A DNA stretch of 5,177 nucleotides from Candidatus Iainarchaeum sp. (GTDB lineage Archaea > Iainarchaeota > Iainarchaeia > Iainarchaeales > JAAZKV01): NCBI GenBank assembly GCA_026397035.1, contig JAPLVQ010000012.1:652-5828 (forward strand), given 5' to 3'. Shown here piece after piece: positions 1 to 5,171 of the stretch. Positions within the stretch are counted from its first letter, which is position 1. Every line of letters starts with the position of its first letter. Under the pieces are notes generated by a model. The model was not told where the DNA came from. It did not search any database and was given only the letters and a program-made list of their open reading frames with translations. Position numbers and translations under genes: made by a program.

Positions 1-1297
1 CCAGAAAAGCGGCAAAATCGGAAGAATCGAAATCACTAAAAAAAAAGGAAAAGGAACAACAAGCGGAGAAGTAGTAGTACCAAGCTCGCTAGACCAGGTA
101 AAAACTAGCATTTTAGCGGCAACTATAGAAACCGTGGAAAAAGTAGGACCATTTGAGGCAAAAGTTAAAGTACTCAAAATCGGGGACACTAGAAAAGAAA
201 AAAGAGAAAATATTACAGATAGGGCAAAAGAACTCTTAAAAACTATGCAAAAATTTGAAGGTGTAGAAAGCAACGAAATAGCTAACACAATCAAAACTGA
301 AATCAGAACGGAAAAAATCATTAACCTTAACGGACTACAAGCAGGACCGGAAGTTGAATCAAACCCTGAAATAATTGTAGTAGAAGGAAGAGCAGATGTT
401 TTGAGACTATTAAGTTATGGAATAAATAATGCAGTAGCGATGAACGGCGGAAACATAGATCCTGCAATAATCGGGCTATGCAAAATAAAAACCGTAACAG
501 TACTAATAGACGGAGACAGGGGTGGAGAATTAAACGTTAAAAAACTCGCTTCACTAACAAAAGTAGATTTTGTTGCAAAAGCACCTGACGGCAAAGAAGT
601 TGAAGAACTCGCCCAAAAAGAAATACTACAAGCACTGAAAAGAAAAGTACCTTACTCTGAAGCATTCAACGGCAAAAACGAAACAACCCGTTTTGAGGAA
701 ACACCGCAAAGATTTGATAGACCAAGATTTAATGACGGATTCAGGCCAAGAACTGAAAGAAGCGGATTTGGGGGCAGAGCAGAAAACTCGGGATTCTCTC
801 CAAGACCACAAAGAGACAGACCTTTTGGAGAAAGAAACTTTGGACGAAGCGGACCAAGAGGATTTGAAAGACGAGGATTTACTCCAAGACCAGAAAATGG
901 CGGATTAGGGGAAAGAACAGGATTTGGCGGGTATAATAGATTCCATCAAGGAGGGTTCTCAAACAACTATCCAAGCAGCGGAATGAATACGCAAGTAACT
1001 CAAAGAGAAGAACCAATACCTGAAGAACTAAAAATACTCCAAAAAGACTTTGACAAACTCAAGGGAAAATCAAAAGCAAGACTCCTTGACGACAAGAAAA
1101 AGAAAATTAAAGAAATGGAAGTAAAAGACCTCCTTGAAGAACTCCAAAAAAGCAAGAAAAAAGTAAGCACAATAATCTTCGACGGGATAATCACAAACAG
1201 ACTCGTAGAAGCGGCTGAAGCAAAAGGAGTAACAAATATTATCGGAGTAAAAAAAGGAAACACTAACTCTGAAAAAGTAAAACTATACACAATGTAA
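1..1297 (+). CDS. dnaG: Archaeal DnaG primase / exosome-associated protein, 5' truncated by window edge
   Basis: Reading frame is open from base 2 (base 1 ends the preceding codon), so the gene starts before the window; roughly 45-50 N-terminal residues are missing by comparison with the usual archaeal protein. The 431 visible residues begin with the typical N-terminal segment (GKIGRIE, then VVPSSLDQV). Numbering from the GTG codon at base 134, the TOPRIM domain spans about residues 78-172, with catalytic Glu in EGRADV (84-89) and the metal-binding DGDRGG (126-131). A low-complexity linker rich in Arg, Gly, Phe and Pro covers about 185-275. The C-terminal domain (about 294-387) ends in the family-typical IIFDGIITNRLVEAA and IIGVKKGN. 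That GTG is internal, not the start. Archaeal DnaG is known as a primase-like TOPRIM protein and as a poly(A)-binding subunit of the RNA exosome. No frameshift or lost key residue is seen; the long RG/FG linker is the odd part. Confidence 0.96.
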   Translation, partial: QKSGKIGRIEITKKKGKGTTSGEVVVPSSLDQVKTSILAATIETVEKVGPFEAKVKVLKIGDTRKEKRENITDRAKELLKTMQKFEGVESNEIANTIKTEIRTEKIINLNGLQAGPEVESNPEIIVVEGRADVLRLLSYGINNAVAMNGGNIDPAIIGLCKIKTVTVLIDGDRGGELNVKKLASLTKVDFVAKAPDGKEVEELAQKEILQALKRKVPYSEAFNGKNETTRFEETPQRFDRPRFNDGFRPRTERSGFGGRAENSGFSPRPQRDRPFGERNFGRSGPRGFERRGFTPRPENGGLGERTGFGGYNRFHQGGFSNNYPSSGMNTQVTQREEPIPEELKILQKDFDKLKGKSKARLLDDKKKKIKEMEVKDLLEELQKSKKKVSTIIFDGIITNRLVEAAEAKGVTNIIGVKKGNTNSEKVKLYTM

Positions 1298-1311
1298 CAA
1301 ACAAAACTTAC

Positions 1312-1354
1312 TGAAGAAAACTTGGGGGCCATAAATGCTCCCAAGAAGACTTCA
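1312..1354 (+). terminator. Nested hairpin in the 3' region of dnaG
   Basis: Fifteen bases after the dnaG stop, CTTGGGGGC (1321-1329) pairs with GCTCCCAAG (1337-1345) in a 9-bp stem with a 7-base loop. One pair is G-U when read as + strand RNA but would be a C-A mismatch in - strand RNA, so the fold belongs to the dnaG transcript. An outer TGAAG (1312-1316) / CTTCA (1350-1354) stem encloses it across a 4+4 internal loop. No strong U-run follows directly; the nearest T-rich stretch is about 1398-1412. It could be a terminator or a 3'-end stabiliser. Confidence 0.5.
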
Positions 1355-1425
1355 ACTAATTCTTAACTAAAAAATAACTCTTCAAAAGTAAAGCGAATTC
1401 TTTATTGATTTCAAAATATAGGCTT

Positions 1426-1470
1426 AACAAAAAGAAAAGAAACAAACAGAGGAAGGGAAAAATCCCCTCC
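1426..1470 (-). terminator. Hairpin plus U-rich tract ending the membrane-protein transcript
   Basis: Read on the - strand, GGAGGGGA (1470-1463) pairs with TCCCTTCC (1458-1451) through a TTTT loop: 8 bp including one G-U wobble that would be an A-C mismatch in + strand RNA. It lies 21 bases after the stop of the - strand gene and is followed by a T-rich stretch (about 1450-1426), the pattern expected for archaeal termination at U-tracts. A further short T-run lies between stop and stem (1480-1475). Confidence 0.6.
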
Positions 1471-1491
1471 ACACAAAAAACTTTTTTTAAC

Positions 1492-1950
1492 TCATTTCTT
1501 CTTAAACGGTCTTGAAACATGCTCTACTTCCTCAATAGGGATTACAATCGCTCTGCTGAACAAAAAGAATAGTGCCAGCATGAAAAGCGCCGCCCACAAG
1601 AAGAACCAAGCAATAGGCTCTACTAAAGCCGTCGCCGACTGTCTAGAAGTTAAACCCTTCTGAAGAGCCGGAACCTGAGCGCCCGTAATATCAAAAAACG
1701 TTGATTTACAATCCTGGTAACACAACTCTGCTAAAAGCATATCAGAACCCTCAAGACTAGATAAATCCTTAATCCCTGAGAACTCCACACACTTATTAAA
1801 ATCACGAACAGACTGCCAAGAATCGAACATTACTGCGGCGGACTTTATCAGCATAAGCACCGTAATAATCGCCAAGAACACTCCAAGAAGTTGTGTCCAT
1901 TGAAAATCTCTAGTACCAAGCCGAAGCAAAATAGTCTTGCGCAAAAACAT
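1492..1950 (-). CDS. Small two-helix membrane protein, function unknown
   Basis: A 152-residue protein that I do not recognise. The N-terminus is basic (RKTILLRLGTR), then a transmembrane helix at about 18-42, a loop of about 65 residues (43-108), a second helix at about 110-138, and a charged tail ending in RPFKKK. By the positive-inside rule both ends should be cytoplasmic and the loop extracellular. The loop has three cysteines (54, 77, 81), the last two as CYQDC. The start chosen is the ATG at 1950-1948: a TATA box on the same strand ends 27 bases upstream, giving a nearly leaderless mRNA. The GTG just before it (1953-1951) is an alternative, preceded by AAAG. The frame can be extended to a TTG at 2022, but that would lie upstream of the promoter. 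It is divergent from the 58-residue gene and convergent with dnaG. Hydrophobic pattern, start context and terminator make it a convincing gene. Confidence 0.8.
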   Translation of the reverse strand: MFLRKTILLRLGTRDFQWTQLLGVFLAIITVLMLIKSAAVMFDSWQSVRDFNKCVEFSGIKDLSSLEGSDMLLAELCYQDCKSTFFDITGAQVPALQKGLTSRQSATALVEPIAWFFLWAALFMLALFFLFSRAIVIPIEEVEHVSRPFKKK

Positions 1951-1977
1951 CACCTTTGAAATATAAAGGAAAACTGC

Positions 1978-1985
1978 TATATAAA
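1978..1985 (-). promoter_or_regulatory. TATA box for the membrane-protein gene
   Basis: On the - strand the sequence reads TTTATATA, a near-consensus archaeal box A. Twenty-seven bases separate it from the ATG at 1950, so transcription should begin within a few bases of the start codon. This is the main reason for preferring that start. Confidence 0.6.
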
Positions 1986-2031
1986 CCTTAGTAGTGGGAA
2001 AAGAAGTGAAAAAAACCAGCAAACGCGCAAA

Positions 2032-2067
2032 TAATATAAAGAAGGAAAGAAACTATATTAGTGTGAT
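2032..2067 (+). promoter_or_regulatory. Putative TATA box and ribosome binding site for the 58-residue gene
   Basis: TAATATAAA (2032-2040) lies 30 bases ahead of the ATG at 2071, placing transcription start near 2062. GTGAT (2063-2067), which matches the end of archaeal 16S rRNA as a Shine-Dalgarno, sits 3 bases before the ATG. The 120 bases between 1950 and 2071 thus hold two divergent promoters and nothing else that I can see. Confidence 0.45.
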
Positions 2068-2070
2068 TTA

Positions 2071-2247
2071 ATGAAGAAACCTTGGAAAAGAATGGAAATT
2101 AAACCTGGAACCTTGGAAGCGGTGCCCGTTAAAGTACAAGAACTTGCACAAGAGAGTGCAACAATCCATAACTTACCAAAAAGACTTAGTCCTTACCAGA
2201 AAAAGTGGCTTGAAAGAAAGTTTGAGGAAAAGAAACCAGAACAATAA
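2071..2247 (+). CDS. Small basic hypothetical protein (58 residues)
   Basis: A short frame encoding a charged protein that starts MKKPWKRMEI and ends FEEKKPEQ. I do not recognise it. It has two Trp residues (5 and 46), no signal peptide and no membrane segment; residues about 20-32 and 41-54 could form amphipathic helices. Support comes from the ATG with GTGAT just upstream, the TATA-like sequence 30 bases away, codon use like the neighbours (AAA/GAA-rich, AGA for Arg), and its position 27 bases ahead of the next gene in the same orientation, suggesting co-transcription. Its TAA stop overlaps by one base the left arm of an inverted repeat around the next gene. The small-plus-larger arrangement could mean a partner or regulator of the 249-residue protein, but nothing in the sequence shows this. 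A non-coding reading is less likely but possible. Confidence 0.6.
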   Translation: MKKPWKRMEIKPGTLEAVPVKVQELAQESATIHNLPKRLSPYQKKWLERKFEEKKPEQ

Positions 2248-2273
2248 AAAAAGCACTATGGATAGTGATTTTT
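2247..2273 (+). promoter_or_regulatory. Hairpin masking the ribosome binding site of the 249-residue gene
   Basis: Between the two genes, CACTATGGATAGTG (2254-2267) is a perfect palindrome around GG; as RNA it gives a 5-bp stem with a TGGA tetraloop. After one G/A mismatch, AAAAA (2248-2252) and TTTTT (2269-2273) extend it. GTGAT (2265-2269), the only Shine-Dalgarno candidate, 5 bases before the ATG at 2275, lies in the 3' arm. The DNA palindrome could also be an operator. Confidence 0.5.
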
Positions 2274-2274
2274 A

Positions 2275-3024
2275 ATGATGCAAATACCCCTGCCGCAAAT
2301 TTCGCCCAGAAGAGAAATGCTTGATGAATTAATCCAAGACATTGGCAAAAATCCAAGTGAAGACCCAAATCCAAATTATTATTACAAAAAATACGGAGAA
2401 AGAATACTTCCTGGAGAAAAATATTCAAAATTCGGGGGAATACTATCCGCACTTGAAATCCTTGCAAAAAGAAGGCTCTTACAACAAAATCCAAACCTTG
2501 TCTTTTGGGATTCCAATAAAAGAGCACACAAAACAAGCAATTCTTTTTATGCTAGAGCTGGGGTTGATAAAAAACTTGAAGAAATGCTCAGGATAAATCC
2601 AAACGCACAAATAAACGTTGATGAATTCAGTGAAATGCTTGGATATGAAAAAGGAAAAAAACTTACAAGATATGAAAGAATGACTATTAGGTCTAACCTA
2701 CATTACAGGATAAAAATAATGACAAAAAGACTTGGAATTATTAGAAATCCTCCTCGAGGATGTGAAAGACTAAAAAAAGAACACCCAAACAATATAATTA
2801 GGGCCGAAGTAGAGCAGTTTGTCACAACAAATCCCCACACAACCCTGCCTTACAAAAGATTTGCAGCGAAATTAGGGCACCACTGGGACAGACTCAATGG
2901 ACTAGAAAGAACAAAATTGAGAAAACGATTTAATAACCTAGCCAGAAAATATGCTATGCAAAAAGGAATAAAAAGAACAATAATAAGTCCTGTACAAGCT
3001 CGGCAGATTACAAGAAGAAAATAA
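2275..3024 (+). CDS. Basic protein with tandem helical (HTH-like) repeats, function unknown
   Basis: A 249-residue, strongly basic protein that I cannot assign to a named family. Residues 99-156 and 177-234 are clear repeats: both have a Leu/Val-Glu helix, an NP pair (108-109 and 187-188), a Phe four residues before Leu-Gly (118/122-123 and 196/200-201), Tyr/Leu-Glu-Arg (133-135 and 210-212), then a basic helix ending Gly-Ile (154-155 and 231-232). Residues about 16-72 look like a diverged third copy (NPSE, KKYGE, LAKRRLL). The short-helix layout and basic final helix suggest nucleic-acid binding, but that is inference. No DDE, HUH, nuclease or ATPase motif is visible. Start: tandem ATGs at 2275 and 2278, with GTGAT 5 or 8 bases upstream. 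It probably shares a transcript with the 58-residue gene. A 13-bp inverted repeat brackets it, and a weak hairpin with T-run follows the stop. Confidence 0.8.
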   Translation: MMQIPLPQISPRREMLDELIQDIGKNPSEDPNPNYYYKKYGERILPGEKYSKFGGILSALEILAKRRLLQQNPNLVFWDSNKRAHKTSNSFYARAGVDKKLEEMLRINPNAQINVDEFSEMLGYEKGKKLTRYERMTIRSNLHYRIKIMTKRLGIIRNPPRGCERLKKEHPNNIIRAEVEQFVTTNPHTTLPYKRFAAKLGHHWDRLNGLERTKLRKRFNNLARKYAMQKGIKRTIISPVQARQITRRK

Positions 3025-3043
3025 GCAAAAATAGTGCTTTTTT
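3023..3043 (+). terminator. Weak hairpin and T-run after the 249-residue gene
   Basis: AAGCA (3023-3027, beginning inside the stop codon) pairs with TGCTT (3035-3039) around a 7-base loop, and the T-run continues to 3043. It overlaps the right arm of the 13-bp inverted repeat. A T-run alone can terminate archaeal transcription, so the call rests mainly on the run of six T. Confidence 0.45.
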
Positions 3044-3047
3044 AAAC
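3038..3047 (+). promoter_or_regulatory. Possible box A for tRNA-Val
   Basis: TTTTTTAAAC lies about 32-40 bases ahead of the mature tRNA 5' end, giving a predicted start near 3070 and a short 5' leader. It overlaps the T-run of the upstream terminator. Between it and the tRNA is a 7-bp inverted repeat, TTACTAA (3049-3055) / TTAGTAA (3067-3073), of unknown role. Confidence 0.3.
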
Positions 3048-3078
3048 ATTACTAAGACTAACCTAATTAGTAACACTT

Positions 3079-3151
3079 GGGCTCGTGGTCTAGCGGCTAT
3101 GACATCACCCTTACAAGGTGGGGGTCGTCGGTTCGAATCCGACCGGGCCCA
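3079..3151 (+). tRNA. tRNA-Val (anticodon UAC)
   Basis: A complete 73-base cloverleaf. The acceptor stem is GGGCTCG (3079-3085) with CGGGCCC (3144-3150), including one U-G pair, and the discriminator is A (3151). The D-arm has GTCT/TGAC with G18-G19 in the loop; the anticodon stem is TCACC/GGTGG (3105-3109, 3117-3121) with loop CTTACAA and anticodon TAC at 3112-3114, reading GUA and probably other GUN valine codons. The variable loop is 5 bases; the T-arm is GTCGG/CCGAC with loop TTCGAAT. G15-C48 is possible. There is no intron, and CCA is not encoded (the next bases are TTC), so it must be added afterwards. The last 15 bases are repeated downstream at 114-base intervals. Confidence 0.96.
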
Positions 3152-3381
3152 TTCAAAACAAAAATCTAATTTTCAAAAACAGATTTAACCAGTTTATTGA
3201 GCAACAACGAAATAAACTCCCGTCTCGTCTGGGCGGAAACAGACTTCTGGATCCGACCGGGCCCATTCAAAACAAAAATCTAATTTTCAAAAACAAACTT
3301 AACTGGACTGTTAAGTAACAACGAAATCGCCTCCCGTCTCGTCTGGGCAAAAACAGACTTCTGGATCCAACTGGGTTCATT
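3137..3381 (+). repeat. Tandem 114-bp repeats, each starting with the tRNA-Val 3' end
   Basis: Unit 1 (3137-3250) begins inside the tRNA T-loop; unit 2 is 3251-3364; a third partial copy is 3365-3381. The period is exactly 114. By my count units 1 and 2 match at 100 of 114 positions. The first 44 are identical, including the 15-base tRNA end ATCCGACCGGGCCCA; the 14 differences fall at unit positions 46-98 and 11 are transitions. The third tRNA end (ATCCAACTGGGTTCA) has four changes, all C to T or G to A. Both units keep a GTCTG/CAGAC hairpin near the end and an AAAAT/ATTTT hairpin near the start. There is no convincing gene in this stretch; a frame through it exists only because 114 is divisible by three. 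The layout resembles the E. coli tyrT repeats. Confidence 0.9.
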
Positions 3382-3385
3382 TTTT
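3362..3385 (+). terminator. Terminator-like hairpin formed by the decayed third tRNA end
   Basis: TGGATCC (3362-3368) can pair with GGGTTCA (3373-3379) around an AACT loop: 7 bp with two G-U pairs. Six T follow (3380-3385), then more T-rich sequence to 3400. This would end a tRNA-Val plus repeat transcript. The corresponding segment in unit 2 (TGGATCC / GGGCCCA) has an A-C mismatch mid-stem and no T-run. Confidence 0.5.
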
Positions 3386-3416
3386 ATTAATCTCTCTTTT
3401 GGAGACATTAGCAAAA

Positions 3417-3423
3417 ATTATTA
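3417..3423 (+). promoter_or_regulatory. TATA-like box for the transglutaminase gene
   Basis: ATTATTA, within the A/T stretch 3413-3424, is centred 27 bases before the ATG at 3447. No Shine-Dalgarno is visible before that ATG, so the mRNA is probably leaderless. The box is less canonical than that of the - strand gene. Confidence 0.4.
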
Positions 3424-3446
3424 AGCCCCGCAACAATAAGTATTGC

Positions 3447-5171
3447 ATGAGAAAAATACTATTCGGGTTAATGATACTAATCTTAATTGCGCCGTTTTAC
3501 TTTGCGGAAGAAATAATATATCCCTCAACAATATCGGAATTAACAACCCAAGTAACATTATACGGTCAGGGAAACATCAGCGGACTTGCAGCGGGAGAAG
3601 AAGCAAAACTCCAAACAATAACTTTTCAGGAAAGCGAATACCAAAAAGTCGAAATAGTAAAAGAAGAACTTATTATTAATGATACAATAATCAAACCGAC
3701 TTACGTGCTTGATGAATTCAACAACAAGTACGCTGTATTCAACATAACCCAAAACGGAGACTTTAATTATGAAATCACCGCAAACATCCAAACAAGCGCT
3801 TTAATCACACCGCTAACGAAATACATAATACCCGAAGCCGGAGAACGAGTAAAAAAATATATCCAACCAAGCGAAAAAATTGAAAGCGCCGGACCAGAAA
3901 TACTCACACTCACTTATAACAAAGTACTCGGAAAGAGTATGCTTGAAACCTTAAAACAAACTGTAAACTGGGTAAATAATTATGTTGAATATGCAACCGG
4001 GGATGATTTTCGAAAATACTATTTAGAACAAAAATCTGCTGCAGAAACCCTTGTGAACAAAAAAGGGGTATGCGATGAATTCGCAAACCTCGCGGCGGCA
4101 ATCCTTCGTGCAAAAAAGGTTCCAACAAGAATAGCAATTGGAATAACTTATGATGGAAAAGACTGGGGAAACCACGCATGGGTAGAAACATATTACGAAC
4201 CGCTAAATATTTGGATACCCTCTGACCCCACATTTGGCGAAACAGGATTTGTTGACGCAATGCACATAAAACTCGGTGCATTTGATGATATTACGAACTC
4301 AAATGCACGGTGTATTTACCCCGCTAACGCCAGTTGCTCGCTTGACACGCAAAGCAAATTACCAAATGTAAAAATAAGCGACAAAGAATTCTTTAACGTT
4401 GTACAACTAAGTTCAAACACAAGCACATTAAAAACAAATATCTGGAATGACTTCGAAATAAAAATAAAAAATAAAACCAACAGTATACTCATGGCACCCG
4501 TAAGTATAAGAGAAACATATAAAGAAATATTAATCCAAGAAAGAAAAAAAGAAATCACCCTAGCTCCTTTTGAAGAAAAAACGGTTGTATTCAAAATAAT
4601 GCCGATACTTGAACTGCAAAACAACCAAGAAGCAACAGGCGTACTAACTGTAAACAGTGTTTCCTCCCCATTTCAAAAAGAAATAACAATAATAAAAACA
4701 GATCAAACACAACCCCCTGGTGCGGTAATCGAAGATATTACTCCGATAGCGCACTCTAACAAAGTATTAATCAGGATAAAAGCGACTAATTATTATCAAA
4801 CTCCTGAAGACATAAAAATAAGCATTACAAGCGGAAATGATGATGATAAAATCACTGAAACAATTCCAGCAACAAACTCAAAAGTAATTACAAGAGAAAT
4901 GAATGAAGGAACACAACCATATTATGATATTAATATAGACACTAAAACCGAAAAATATTATCAACGAGTAGTCACTATAGAGTCAAAACTGTTTACCCCA
5001 ACACAAACACAAACCCCACTAACAATAGAAATGCAAATACAAAACCCCACTGAAGGCCAAACATCAACAGACTCAATTCTAAAAAGTCCAATCGCAATAA
5101 TTATGGGACTACTCGCGGGAATAACTATAGTACTATTAGGGCTGTTCTTAGTGAATAAAAGATACGTATAA
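3447..5171 (+). CDS. Secreted, membrane-anchored transglutaminase-like protein
   Basis: A 574-residue protein of the transglutaminase-like cysteine superfamily (papain-like fold). The N-terminus is a signal peptide (MRK, hydrophobic 5-18, likely cleavage after FYFA at 20). Residues about 25-150 look like a beta-rich domain; 160-280 is the transglutaminase-like core with Cys209 in KGVCDEF, His243 in GNHAWVE and Asp260 in PSDPTFGE, the full triad. Two further beta-rich, probably Ig-like, domains follow at about 305-420 and 425-535. A Thr/Gln-rich stretch leads to a C-terminal helix (547-569) and the tail KRYV. This predicts a cell-surface enzyme anchored at its C-terminus, facing outward. Six Asn-X-Ser/Thr sites (43, 78, 99, 294, 324, 342) allow glycosylation. 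Archaeal members may be proteases, amidases or cross-linkers; the substrate cannot be told. Start: the ATG at 3447 begins the signal peptide and fits the TATA-like box; an upstream TTG at 3399 adds only 16 unlikely residues. The gene appears to be transcribed alone. Confidence 0.92.
   Translation: MRKILFGLMILILIAPFYFAEEIIYPSTISELTTQVTLYGQGNISGLAAGEEAKLQTITFQESEYQKVEIVKEELIINDTIIKPTYVLDEFNNKYAVFNITQNGDFNYEITANIQTSALITPLTKYIIPEAGERVKKYIQPSEKIESAGPEILTLTYNKVLGKSMLETLKQTVNWVNNYVEYATGDDFRKYYLEQKSAAETLVNKKGVCDEFANLAAAILRAKKVPTRIAIGITYDGKDWGNHAWVETYYEPLNIWIPSDPTFGETGFVDAMHIKLGAFDDITNSNARCIYPANASCSLDTQSKLPNVKISDKEFFNVVQLSSNTSTLKTNIWNDFEIKIKNKTNSILMAPVSIRETYKEILIQERKKEITLAPFEEKTVVFKIMPILELQNNQEATGVLTVNSVSSPFQKEITIIKTDQTQPPGAVIEDITPIAHSNKVLIRIKATNYYQTPEDIKISITSGNDDDKITETIPATNSKVITREMNEGTQPYYDINIDTKTEKYYQRVVTIESKLFTPTQTQTPLTIEMQIQNPTEGQTSTDSILKSPIAIIMGLLAGITIVLLGLFLVNKRYV

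Larger units (their letters stand above)
2247..3043. repeat. 13-bp perfect inverted repeat bracketing the 249-residue gene
   Basis: AAAAAAGCACTAT (2247-2259) and ATAGTGCTTTTTT (3031-3043) are exact reverse complements, 797 bases end to end and enclosing one gene. Six of the 13 bases are an A/T run, so the informative core is GCACTAT. The left arm also pairs locally with ATAGTGATTTTT (2262-2273). No clear target-site duplication flanks it. It may be a mobile-element end, a pair of operator or terminator elements, or a 5'-3' mRNA pairing; the sequence does not decide. Confidence 0.5.

Noticed and set aside
693..908. 71-codon + strand frame within dnaG, and a - strand frame at 626-811
   Set aside because: Both are low-complexity shadows of the Arg/Gly-rich linker and overlap a certain gene.
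1951..2022. N-terminal extension of the membrane protein to a TTG at 2022
   Set aside because: The TATA box at 1978-1985 would lie inside the extended gene, and the added residues are another hydrophobic stretch with no start signals.
3118..3318. Open frame of 66 codons crossing the tRNA and the repeats, with an internally repeated peptide
   Set aside because: It starts inside the tRNA anticodon arm; the VGSNPT-like string is what a translated T-arm gives, and the peptide repeat only reflects that 114 is divisible by three.
3137..3364. CRISPR array
   Set aside because: The repeats are directly adjacent 114-bp units without unique spacers of regular length, and there are no cas genes.
3079..3381. 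Integration site (att duplication) of a mobile element in the tRNA
   Set aside because: tRNA 3' ends are common integration sites, but only 114 bases lie between copies and the whole unit, not just the tRNA end, is repeated. No integrase is nearby. Tandem duplication explains it better.
3399..3446. N-terminal extension of the transglutaminase-like protein to a TTG at 3399
   Set aside because: It would put a polar stretch ahead of a standard signal peptide and include the probable promoter.
3152..3446. C/D box small RNA
   Set aside because: I looked for paired RUGAUGA and CUGA boxes in the repeat region and found none in a workable arrangement.
3910..4281. - strand frame of 123 codons opposite the transglutaminase core
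   Set aside because: It lies opposite the catalytic domain of a certain gene, has no start signals and its composition is an antisense artefact; the same applies to 2186-2536, 3558-3791, 4316-4624 and 1000-1344.
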